Source: Promethearchaeota archaeon
Lineage (GTDB): Archaea > Asgardarchaeota > Lokiarchaeia > Sigyniarchaeales > SOKP01
Assembly (NCBI GenBank): GCA_030605895.1
Contig: JAUWHL010000199.1
Location: forward strand, 1-7,363
DNA length: 7,363 bases
Direction of reading: 5' to 3'
The notes beneath the pieces were generated by a model that was not told the DNA's origin, searched no databases, and saw only the letters and a list, made by a program, of their open reading frames with translations. This document shows positions 1 through 6,043 of the stretch, piece by piece. Each line of letters begins with the position of its first letter. Position 1 is the first letter of the stretch. A program made the position numbers and the translations under genes.

Positions 1-666
1 CACTTTAATAAAGCCCATTGGAAATGAATCGATTGAGGTGATAAAATCATTTTTCGATTTTCCTGATGATTCTGTAATAATATTATTATTTTTATCAAAA
101 ATTTTAATCTTAAAATCTTCCTTATAGAGTTTTAAATGTAATTCAGGAGTTATAAGGGAATAATATTTAGATTCTTCTTGAAAATTAACTTTGAAAGAAT
201 TTTTTGTAATATCTTTTATAACCATCTCTGTATTATGGTCGGGAATTTTATCTCCGATGACACATAATACTCGATATATCCTAGGTTGCAGAAAATCAAT
301 TCTTAGAGTCATATTCCTGGGTTTACGCCCTAGTTTTGGAAGTGGATACATCTCCTCCACTTCCACAGGTATAGACCAGTTTAAATAAACATTATATCCG
401 TTACAATCAAATTCAAAACAGTTATTCTCACGCGATTTATACTTACATTCTTTGATTGCAAAGGCTTTTTTGTTTAATATCTTCTTTTTTAACTTATATA
501 TCTCGTGAATTGGATCACCACAAATATCTATTGGATGATCTGATAACCCATAAATCGTATTGGGTTCTGTAAATCTAAAATGCCTTTTCTTGTAAGAAAA
601 AGGATGTTTTATTCTTTCTTTAATCAAATTAATTATTAATTTAAAGGCGTTTATTTGAATTGGCAA
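1..666 (-). CDS. Probable GH31-family alpha-glycosidase, N-terminal part (runs off left edge)
   Basis: The minus-strand frame is open from about 699 to the left edge, giving 222 residues without a stop from a TTG at 664-666. No ATG lies in the first 100 codons. The TTG is preceded by a weak Shine-Dalgarno-like AAGGT 8 nt upstream and by a TATA-rich block near 696-710, which supports this start. Residues about 120-150 (TLRIDFLQPRIYRVLC onward) and 172-200 (TPELHLKLYKEDFKIKIFD onward) resemble the N-terminal beta-sandwich of GH31 alpha-glucosidases and alpha-xylosidases. Residues 211-219 (SIDSFPMGF) fit the segment that follows it. The catalytic barrel, with its two aspartates, would lie outside the window, so substrate and activity cannot be judged. 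No signal peptide or membrane segment is visible, suggesting a cytoplasmic enzyme. Alternative: another sugar-active protein with a similar beta-sandwich. The coding frame is well supported; the family call is moderate. Confidence 0.6.
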   Translation of the reverse strand, partial: MPIQINAFKLIINLIKERIKHPFSYKKRHFRFTEPNTIYGLSDHPIDICGDPIHEIYKLKKKILNKKAFAIKECKYKSRENNCFEFDCNGYNVYLNWSIPVEVEEMYPLPKLGRKPRNMTLRIDFLQPRIYRVLCVIGDKIPDHNTEMVIKDITKNSFKVNFQEESKYYSLITPELHLKLYKEDFKIKIFDKNNNIITESSGKSKNDFITSIDSFPMGFIKV

Positions 667-834
667 ATTGACAAACCTTGTAATATGTTTTGTTTTATAT
701 TATAAATATACTTAAAAATTTAAGATATAGCGTTTTTTAATGTGTTTAGTCGATTAATAGTACTATTAAATTCAGAATGGATTTTAAAAAAAACTAACTA
801 AGAAATTAAATAACCTCTTTCTTTTTGATAATTA
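667..834. promoter_or_regulatory. Divergent promoter region between the GH31-like gene and the membrane-protein gene
   Basis: This 168-bp, strongly AT-rich gap separates two divergently read genes. Facing left, an A/T block at about 693-708 reads TTTATAATATAAAA on the minus strand and sits 30-40 nt from the TTG start, as expected for an archaeal TATA box with a short leader. Facing right, AAATTAAATAA at 803-813 lies about 25-30 nt before the ATG at 835. No Shine-Dalgarno sequence precedes that ATG, so a leaderless transcript is likely. Two small dyads abut each other: TATATT-ATA-AATATA at 696-710 and CTTAAA-AA-TTTAAG at 711-724. They could be regulator sites, but short dyads are common in such AT-rich DNA. 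Confidence 0.45.
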
Positions 835-1854
835 ATGGAGAAAAAAACATACAAAATTATCTATGTTATTGGATTAGTCATCACTTTAGCATTGATGTTG
901 TTATTAATTTTTACTGGAGATGTATCTTTAAACTTTACATTTCTTATATTCTTCTGGGTTGTAAAATTTTTGGCTGGTTTTGGTTTAGTCTTGAGTATAT
1001 CAAATGGTTTCTTATTGATTATGGATAAATTAAGCAGTAAATTAAAAAAGCGGGGTACTATTGTTTTAATCGTAATAGAGATTATTATCCCGTTATTTTT
1101 AATAGGGTATGCGATATATAAAATTATTTCAAGTTATACTGAAGCTGCGGCTGTCACCCAAACGGGGTTATGGTTATGGTTTGATAATATTATATATATT
1201 TATGGAATAATATCCTTATTACTAAATCTTTACATCATCCCTTTAGCGAGTGAACAATTTCATAAAGCTGTTGAAATAAGTAAATTTTCTTTCTGGAAGA
1301 AAGGAGCAAAAAAAGTTGCTAGGAAAATAAAAAAGGAGTATTTTTCATTAAGAAAAGAATATGCAAAAGCTCAAGTACAAGATCAAATGGCTGTAAAAGA
1401 TATTTTAGATTTATGGCGTAACAAGTTTGCCGTTAATTTGTTGTTGATTTTAGCAATTGGATCATTTTTATTCATGCCTATTGCGTTTATCTGTGTTTTG
1501 TATTGGCTTCATTTGTACGTTTTTTATAGATTGCAAATTAGATTATGGGAAAAAGCAGCCCTACTACTTGGAATGATATGGATTGGCTTTATTGCTGTAG
1601 TTTTACCATTTTTAAGTTTTCCAAAAGTAGTGGAGATTTGGAGCACTATCGATCCTTACTTTTGGACTGTAAATGTACTATATTTAGTTGGAATTTCTTT
1701 GGCAACCTTTATCTTTATCAAAAAAATACTTAATTTACAAGGGATTACTATTAGTGGACTAAAAATACAACTAAAAGATAAAAAAATCGAGAGGCTAGAA
1801 CAAGAAAAAGAAGAGTTAGAGAAAAAATTAAAAGAAAAAGACTCTAATGTTTAG
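835..1854 (+). CDS. Multi-pass membrane protein with C-terminal coiled coil, function unknown
   Basis: I do not recognise a family for this 339-residue protein. Hydrophobic segments lie at about residues 8-27, 33-63 (long, possibly a hairpin), 75-98, 112-138, 198-233 (long, possibly two), 241-263 and 275-297, so 7-9 membrane spans are likely. A strongly basic soluble stretch at about 145-190 (KFSFWKKGAKKVARKIKK and beyond) is probably cytoplasmic by the positive-inside rule. The C-terminus from about 306 is almost all K, E, L and Q (KKIERLEQEKEELEKKLKEK), a clear heptad-like coiled coil that could mediate oligomerisation or partner binding. ATG 835 is the first possible start because an in-frame stop lies at 829-831. 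No ribosome binding site is seen, consistent with leaderless expression. The gene is alone on its strand and converges on the moeA remnant. No transporter, kinase or catalytic motif is visible. Confidence 0.85.
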   Translation: MEKKTYKIIYVIGLVITLALMLLLIFTGDVSLNFTFLIFFWVVKFLAGFGLVLSISNGFLLIMDKLSSKLKKRGTIVLIVIEIIIPLFLIGYAIYKIISSYTEAAAVTQTGLWLWFDNIIYIYGIISLLLNLYIIPLASEQFHKAVEISKFSFWKKGAKKVARKIKKEYFSLRKEYAKAQVQDQMAVKDILDLWRNKFAVNLLLILAIGSFLFMPIAFICVLYWLHLYVFYRLQIRLWEKAALLLGMIWIGFIAVVLPFLSFPKVVEIWSTIDPYFWTVNVLYLVGISLATFIFIKKILNLQGITISGLKIQLKDKKIERLEQEKEELEKKLKEKDSNV

Positions 1855-1896
1855 ATAATTCAATTCAAATAACTTAGGCAAAGTTTAAGAAAATTA
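1855..1896. other. Convergent intergenic spacer
   Basis: These 42 bp lie between the stop of the membrane-protein gene and the stop codon of the moeA remnant. I see no hairpin and no strong T-run that would make a convincing terminator on either strand. Confidence 0.4.
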
Positions 1897-2040
1897 CTAT
1901 TTTGGAAAAAGTTTAACAATGACTCTTTCTCCCTTTTTCAATCCTTCTTGATTTGGAGGAATCTTAACAATATCGTCGGATTCCCTGAGAGAACGAATCA
2001 CCCCAAATCCTTTTGATTGGCAGTTTACATATCTCCCCTC
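1897..2040 (-). pseudogene. moeA 3'-end remnant (C-terminal domain IV only)
   Basis: This minus-strand frame has no start codon and is bounded upstream by an in-frame stop at 2044-2046. It ends with a TAG stop at 1897-1899. It encodes the last ~47 residues of a MoeA, ending IPPNQEGLKKGERVIVKLFPK or very close to it. It matches the C-terminus of the intact moeA at 2967-4214: by hand alignment 104 of 121 bases agree (1898-2018 against 2968-3088, no gaps), and 28 of the last 37 residues. Further 5', to about 2038, weaker protein similarity (YVNCQSKG against FVAYPVKLKG) continues if a 2-residue gap is allowed. Most differences change an amino acid, including a usually conserved Gly (residue 390 of the intact protein) to Asp, which fits loss of constraint. 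It lacks domains I-III and the active site, so it cannot be a working MoeA. It could be a displaced gene end left by insertion, or the relic of a tandem moeA duplication. Confidence 0.85.
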
Positions 2041-2075
2041 GAATTAAAAACAGATAAAGATAATATAAGTATAAA

Positions 2076-2088
2076 CTCCCTTTTTCAA
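2076..2088. repeat. Third copy of a 13-bp string from the duplicated moeA tail
   Basis: The string CTCCCTTTTTCAA occurs here across the toxin stop codon, at 1929-1941 in the moeA remnant, and at 2999-3011 in the intact moeA. All three copies have the same orientation. The flanks of this copy show no further similarity to the other two. In such AT-rich DNA, a C-rich 13-mer present three times in 1.1 kb is unlikely by chance, so it may mark a recombination junction. Confidence 0.5.
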
Positions 2089-2609
2089 CGATCTCTATTA
2101 TTAACTTCTTCAATAACTTTATTAATTAATTTTGGATGAAATCTGAATTCTTTTGAATTTGCTTGAATATTATTTAAGAGTTCTATACATTTATCTTTAT
2201 TTATATTACCGATATTAAAAGCTTTTAAAATTATACCTAACGTGCCTACTACTTTAAATCCTTCTGATTTAAATATATTTCTCACTTTGATTTCATTAGA
2301 TAGACAATAATTAATATTATATTCTTTCGCTAAGGCAAGTATTGAACTTTCTCCTTTATGAATGCTATGTTTTTTCATTATGTCGATTATTTTAACTTGT
2401 TCAACTTTCTTTACCAAAATCAGATCTGCTTGAATAAATTCTTTTAGAATATTCGCATCCTGCTTCTGTAATTTTATACCTTGAACTATAGTTTCATTAT
2501 ACACGAAATCAGAAACGAATATTCTTGTAAATTGTTTATTTAGAAGGATTAATTGATTTAGCTTAGCAAGATGAATGAGTACATCAGAATCACTTACCGC
2601 TATATCCAT
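2085..2609 (-). CDS. DUF3368 PIN-like toxin (putative nuclease)
   Basis: The 174-residue protein has the PIN-like layout of DUF3368: a beta-strand with Asp near the N-terminus (VSDSDVLIHLAKL, Asp7 and Asp9), VYNE with Glu39, HKGESSILALA with Glu87, and the C-terminal signature VVGTLGIILKA at about 120-130. PIN nucleases use a cluster of acidic residues to bind metal and cut RNA. Here the usual acidic pair before the xxAR motif (commonly DD or DE) reads Asn105-Glu106 in LSNEIKVR, so catalysis could be weakened or rely on other residues. The ATG at 2607-2609 lies inside the antitoxin gene, with a 20-bp overlap, which suggests coupled translation. Such pairs are treated as type II toxin-antitoxin modules; few have been tested experimentally. 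The stop codon lies within a 13-bp string shared with moeA. Confidence 0.85.
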   Translation of the reverse strand: MDIAVSDSDVLIHLAKLNQLILLNKQFTRIFVSDFVYNETIVQGIKLQKQDANILKEFIQADLILVKKVEQVKIIDIMKKHSIHKGESSILALAKEYNINYCLSNEIKVRNIFKSEGFKVVGTLGIILKAFNIGNINKDKCIELLNNIQANSKEFRFHPKLINKVIEEVNNRDR

Positions 2610-2844
2610 ATTGAAATTCCTCTTCTAGTTCTAATTTCCCAAAACCCAAATAAATCTCATTTTTTTCTAAGAGTTCTTCCATCTCTCTATAATTAACTTT
2701 CAAAATATCTGCTGCTTGACGAAGACTTATCTTTTTTTCTCTATAAAGCTCAAAAACAAGTAGAATAGTAACCTTTTTTTCAGGATCATCATCAAGATAA
2801 GGTAATAATTCGGGAGGAATTTCAATTTTTATTGGTTTAGTCAT
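2590..2844 (-). CDS. UPF0175 family antitoxin
   Basis: This small protein has the UPF0175 pattern: a short N-terminal strand (IKIEIPPELLPYL), a helical segment ending LYREKKISLRQAADILKV that forms a helix-turn-helix-like element, and a C-terminal acidic tail (KLELEEEFQYGYSGK). UPF0175 proteins are usually paired with DUF3368 and are taken to neutralise it and repress their own promoter. I chose ATG 2842-2844 (84 residues); an in-frame TTG at 2854-2856 would add four residues (MVIK). No clear Shine-Dalgarno sequence precedes the ATG. A TATA-like CATAAAAT lies about 23 nt upstream of it, so a nearly leaderless transcript separate from the cofactor operon is plausible. The gene overlaps the toxin by 20 bp. 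The family call is firm; DNA binding is inferred. Confidence 0.87.
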   Translation of the reverse strand: MTKPIKIEIPPELLPYLDDDPEKKVTILLVFELYREKKISLRQAADILKVNYREMEELLEKNEIYLGFGKLELEEEFQYGYSGK

Positions 2845-2966
2845 TTTAATGACCAAATTATTATTTTATGCTTTTATTACACTAAATTAATTCAAATATA
2901 GCCTTTTTAATTTTATTATTATTTAATCTGATTTTATATTTTAAATTCTTTCTTAATGTAATTAAT
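2845..2966 (-). promoter_or_regulatory. Possible promoter of the toxin-antitoxin pair
   Basis: This 122-bp AT-rich gap between the second moeA and the antitoxin is the second longest gap on this strand. On the minus strand, TATA-like stretches occur at 2930-2944 (TTAAAATATAAAATC), 2893-2906 (containing GGCTATATTTG) and 2863-2870 (CATAAAAT). The last is best placed for a start of transcription near the ATG at 2844. No convincing terminator for moeA is visible. An independent promoter is likely but not proven, because AT-rich archaeal DNA gives many TATA-like matches. Confidence 0.35.
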
Positions 2967-4214
2967 TTATTTTGGAAAGAGCTTTACAATAACTTGATCT
3001 CCCTTTTTCAATCCTTCTTGATGTGGAGGAATCTCAACTATACCGTTGGATTCCGTGAGAGAACTAATTACCCCAGATCCTTTTAATTTTACAGGATAAG
3101 CAACAAATTCATTATAAATATATTCAATTTTTACTCTTAAATGATGAAGAAATCCAAGACTGGAAACTGGAACGTCTTTCTTTATAATTGCTGAAAGTTT
3201 GATGCGTGGATCAATAGCTATGCAATCCATCATCTTTCTTATAGCTGGGCCAGCAATCTGTAAAAAGCATATATAAGCCGCTACAGGGGTACCTGGTAGA
3301 CAAAAAATTATAACTTCATTGAAAAACCCTATTAAAGCAGGAGATCCGGGTCGGATTGCTATCCCATGTGTTAGAATTATGCCAGATTCTTGAATGATCT
3401 CAGGTAAATAATCTTTTGTACCTACAGAAGTTCCTCCAGTAAATATTATAACCTGTGAGTCTTGAGTGGCATCAACTATTTTATTTTTTATCGATTGTTT
3501 TTCATCTTTTACAGTTTCTCCTCTAACAACAGTTCCACCATATAACTTGACTAAATTAGATATCATTGGAGTATTTGAATTATAAATTTTGCCAGGTTCA
3601 ATAGCATTACCCGGCTCAATTAATTCATCTCCAGATCCGAATATACTTACTTTAGGTCTAGTTCTCACATTAATTTTTTTAAAGCCTAATGAAGATAAAA
3701 GAGCAATATGTTCAGCTTTTACTTCTATTCCTTTATTTAACACTTGGGTGCCTTTCTTGATATCTTCACCTTTTTTAGAAATGTTTTTTCCTGGAGTTAG
3801 TGATGTATATAAAATTATTGTATTATCTTCAATTTCAGTATCTTCAATTTTAATTACAGCTTCAGCCCCTTTCGGAGTTGGTGCCCCAGTAGAGATTTTA
3901 ATACCTTGCCCTCTAAGGATTTCAAGATTAGATGCTTCGCCAATCTCTATAACCCCAATTAATTTAATTCTTTTAGGATTTTTAGGAGATGCTCCAAATG
4001 AATCTTCTGCTTTAATAGCATACCCATCCATTGCAGATCGATTAAAAGGAGGAATATCCATTTCGCTGATAATGTCCTCTGCTAAAATACGATTTAATGC
4101 TTCTTTAATTTCAATCTCTTCAATTGGATTTAAATAGATTTTCGAAAATAGTTTCTCCATAGCATCTTCTAAAGGAGTTAACCTTGAAAATCCAATTTTG
4201 CGGAGCTTTTCCAA
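2967..4214 (-). CDS. moeA: Molybdopterin molybdenumtransferase MoeA, second paralogue
   Basis: MoeA uses adenylylated molybdopterin and molybdate (or tungstate) to form the mature cofactor. The 415-residue protein is full length. Family motifs in order are FNRSAMDGYA (58-66), STGAPTP (108-114), FGSGDEL (192-198, with the conserved Glu197), the nucleotide/pterin loop TGGTSVGTKDY (259-269), RPGSP (288-292), LPGTPVAA (306-313), and a C-terminal beta-barrel domain IV ending at LFPK. The loop that is KPGKP in E. coli MoeA and in the other paralogue here reads RPGSP, so two lysines are replaced. This may reflect different metal or partner use. The start is TTG 4212-4214: a Shine-Dalgarno-like GAAGAGTGA lies just upstream and overlaps the moaB stop, while the nearby ATG at 4217-4219 is out of frame. 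The 6-bp gap to moaB suggests coupled translation. Its last ~120 bp are duplicated downstream. Confidence 0.93.
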   Translation of the reverse strand: MEKLRKIGFSRLTPLEDAMEKLFSKIYLNPIEEIEIKEALNRILAEDIISEMDIPPFNRSAMDGYAIKAEDSFGASPKNPKRIKLIGVIEIGEASNLEILRGQGIKISTGAPTPKGAEAVIKIEDTEIEDNTIILYTSLTPGKNISKKGEDIKKGTQVLNKGIEVKAEHIALLSSLGFKKINVRTRPKVSIFGSGDELIEPGNAIEPGKIYNSNTPMISNLVKLYGGTVVRGETVKDEKQSIKNKIVDATQDSQVIIFTGGTSVGTKDYLPEIIQESGIILTHGIAIRPGSPALIGFFNEVIIFCLPGTPVAAYICFLQIAGPAIRKMMDCIAIDPRIKLSAIIKKDVPVSSLGFLHHLRVKIEYIYNEFVAYPVKLKGSGVISSLTESNGIVEIPPHQEGLKKGDQVIVKLFPK

Positions 4215-4220
4215 ATCATT

Positions 4221-4781
4221 TCACTCTTCTTTATTGATTAAGTATAAGATATGCCCTAATTCGGGTATTATTATGTGTTGTAAAGCTAATCTTACAGCAT
4301 TTGGAGAACCAGGAAGTAAAAAAATAACTTTCTTCCGTTTTTTAATTTTTAAAATACCTGCGGTTGCCCTTGATAACATAGCAGAAGTGCCAATTTCATT
4401 GTAAGAAAGGTGTCTAAAGAGTTCTCCAAAACCATCAAATTTTTTTTTCAAACGGGGTTCTATAGTTTCATAAGTGATGTCTTTTGGCGATAAACCAGTA
4501 CCACCACTAAAAATAATGGAATGGATCTTATTATTCTTCATTAATTCTGTTAAAATTTTATTTATGTGTTCTTCTGAATCTGGTATAATCTTGGTAAAAG
4601 TTAATGAAATTGATAGGTTATCATTTAATAATCGTTTCACTTTGGGAATTGTTTTATCTGAAATTTTTTTTTTTGATTTCATCTCAAGAAATCTACTTGT
4701 GCTTACTACTATTAGAGCTAATTTTATTTCCTTAGGAGCTTTTTCCTTATGTTGATCATGAACGTATTTTTTTTCTTTCAT
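4221..4781 (-). CDS. moaB: Molybdopterin adenylyltransferase, MoaB/MogA family
   Basis: The 186-residue protein belongs to the MoaB/MogA fold that, in archaea, adenylylates molybdopterin with MgATP before metal insertion by MoeA. It has the early motif VVSTSR (25-30), Asp42 in KISDKT, the nucleotide loop FSGGTGLSPKD (91-101, with the conserved Asp101), GFGELFR (117-123), the long signature SYNEIGTSAMLSRATAG (126-142), LPGSPNAV (156-163) and IIPELGH near the end. The SYxEIG and LSRA motifs match MoaB/MogA proteins rather than CinA. A 20-residue charged, Lys/His-rich extension precedes the core domain. ATG 4779-4781 is used, with only a weak ribosome binding site (GGTAC about 9 nt upstream). 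The gene lies 35 bp after the first moeA and 6 bp before the second, so adenylylation and metal insertion are encoded side by side. Confidence 0.93.
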   Translation of the reverse strand: MKEKKYVHDQHKEKAPKEIKLALIVVSTSRFLEMKSKKKISDKTIPKVKRLLNDNLSISLTFTKIIPDSEEHINKILTELMKNNKIHSIIFSGGTGLSPKDITYETIEPRLKKKFDGFGELFRHLSYNEIGTSAMLSRATAGILKIKKRKKVIFLLPGSPNAVRLALQHIIIPELGHILYLINKEE

Positions 4782-4816
4782 TTTAATGTACCATTTTTCT
4801 AATCAAATATAATTTT

Positions 4817-6043
4817 TTAGAAGAAATAGACTCTTCTATTATCTCCTCTTTCTATTATTGATTCCAATTCATCTATTTCTATATATCCATCTGCATAGAA
4901 CATAGTACTTATTGCTTCTGACCCTGTTTTAATAGGAAAAATTCTTTTTTTACCATCAACTTCTTGAATTTTAACTGCTTTAAACTCATGTCGACCAACA
5001 GTACTATAAATCCTCTCACCAACTTCTATTTCTTTTGAAAACCTTTCTCTTAGAGGATAACCAGACATTTTTCTTAAAAAATTATCAATAAAGACATAAA
5101 AACAACTCAACGCAGATGTTGGATAACCAGGTAATATAAATAATAATTTTTTCTTCAATTTTGCGAAAATCATTGGTTTTCCTGGTTTTATTTTTACCCC
5201 ATGTATTAAAATTTCAATATCATTATAATCTTCTAAAACTCTTGGACCTAAATCACCTTCCCCTTTAGATGTGCCGCCAGAGAGAATTATAATATCACTA
5301 TTTTCTAAAACATTATCCATAGAATTCTTCAAATCCTCATACTCATCTTTTACGACACCCAAGAAATTCACTTGAACACCTGTATTTTCAATCGCTTTTT
5401 TTAATACTATAGAATTTATATCATAAATCTTACCGATATCTAATTCTTTTATGTCTTGACTTACCAATTCATTACCTGTGCTTATAAGACTTACTATTGG
5501 CTTCTTATATACTGATACTTCTTTAATACCACATGAAGCTAAAATACCTATAGTAGCTAGATCAATTAACGTATTTTTTTTAACTATAACATCTCCTTTT
5601 TTTACGTCATGTCCAATCTCAATGACATGAGTTCCAGGAGTTATTGCATTAGAAATTAAGACATTATTTTCTTGTTTATCACTGAATTCAACCATTACAA
5701 TGCCATTTGAGTTTTCCGGGATAGCAGCTCCAGTTGCTACATATGAACATTGACCTTTATTTAGCTCTTTTTGAGGAATATCTCCAGCTTGAATTGTTTC
5801 TATTAATTCAAGTTCTATTAGATTATCTTCCTCAGCACCAAAAGTATCCTCTGCAATTACAGCATAACCATCCATTCGTGATTTTCTAAAATGTGGTACA
5901 TTAATATTGCTAGGTAAATCCCTTGAAATTATTCTATTGAAAGAATCTTCTAAAGAAACTAGTTCTTCATCTGTTACTATTTTAGATATTGAATTCAGTA
6001 TATTCTTGAATTCTTCTACGCTAATAGTTTTCAGAAACTTCAT
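4817..6043 (-). CDS. moeA: Molybdopterin molybdenumtransferase MoeA, first paralogue
   Basis: The 408-residue protein is a complete MoeA acting at the metal-insertion step. Motifs in order: FRKSRMDGYAV (52-62), YVATGAAIPE (101-110), STGNEL (188-193, Glu192), GKIYDIN (204-210), LSGGTSKGEGD (254-264, Asp264), KPGKP (286-290, both lysines kept as in E. coli MoeA), LPGYPTSA (304-311), and a C-terminal domain IV. It differs widely from the second paralogue: SGGTSKGEGD against TGGTSVGTKD, KPGKP against RPGSP, and an unrelated C-terminal tail. The two genes are therefore old paralogues, not a recent duplication. They may serve different metals (Mo and W), one may act in quality control, or they may form a mixed complex; the sequence does not decide. 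ATG 6041-6043 starts the gene 69 bp after moaE. That gap contains a TATA-like GATTAAATAATC, so an internal promoter is possible. Confidence 0.93.
   Translation of the reverse strand: MKFLKTISVEEFKNILNSISKIVTDEELVSLEDSFNRIISRDLPSNINVPHFRKSRMDGYAVIAEDTFGAEEDNLIELELIETIQAGDIPQKELNKGQCSYVATGAAIPENSNGIVMVEFSDKQENNVLISNAITPGTHVIEIGHDVKKGDVIVKKNTLIDLATIGILASCGIKEVSVYKKPIVSLISTGNELVSQDIKELDIGKIYDINSIVLKKAIENTGVQVNFLGVVKDEYEDLKNSMDNVLENSDIIILSGGTSKGEGDLGPRVLEDYNDIEILIHGVKIKPGKPMIFAKLKKKLLFILPGYPTSALSCFYVFIDNFLRKMSGYPLRERFSKEIEVGERIYSTVGRHEFKAVKIQEVDGKKRIFPIKTGSEAISTMFYADGYIEIDELESIIERGDNRRVYFF

Larger units (their letters stand above)
2041..2966. other. Putative inserted segment carrying the toxin-antitoxin pair between duplicated moeA ends
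   Basis: The segment lies between the intact second moeA and the same-orientation moeA tail remnant, and it holds only the antitoxin and toxin genes plus short AT-rich flanks. The duplicated tails are offset by exactly 1070 bp, and homology stops at the stop codons. I see no transposase, recombinase, tRNA or terminal inverted repeats. It may therefore be the cargo left from a larger element, or a product of rearrangement. The insertion model is inference; the duplicated ends are seen directly. Confidence 0.4.

Noticed and set aside
191..388. 65-codon plus-strand frame
   Set aside because: It is antisense to the open GH31-like frame, which spans the whole region, and has no recognisable content.
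825..1028. Alternative-frame ORFs within the membrane-protein gene (also 1545-1733)
   Set aside because: They overlap a 339-codon frame with clear membrane segments and coiled coil on the same strand.
1855..1896. Bidirectional terminator between the convergent membrane gene and moeA remnant
   Set aside because: No stable stem or clear T-run was found on either strand.
2041..2966. Insertion sequence or CRISPR-related element around the toxin-antitoxin pair
   Set aside because: No transposase, integrase, terminal inverted repeats or repeat-spacer array is visible; only the duplicated moeA tail and a 13-bp string suggest mobility.
3589..4137. 182-codon open frame on the plus strand opposite the second moeA
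   Set aside because: It lies wholly within a strongly supported moeA on the other strand and its translation shows no family features; it is a shadow of that gene's codon pattern.
4474..4755. 93-codon plus-strand frame opposite moaB (and a similar one at 4198-4404)
   Set aside because: Both are antisense to moaB, which has all its family motifs; their translations resemble no protein.
4221..4781. CinA-type or stand-alone MogA identity for the moaB gene
   Set aside because: The SYNEIG and LSRA motifs, the length and the location between two moeA genes fit MoaB/MogA better; CinA has a different partner domain and context.
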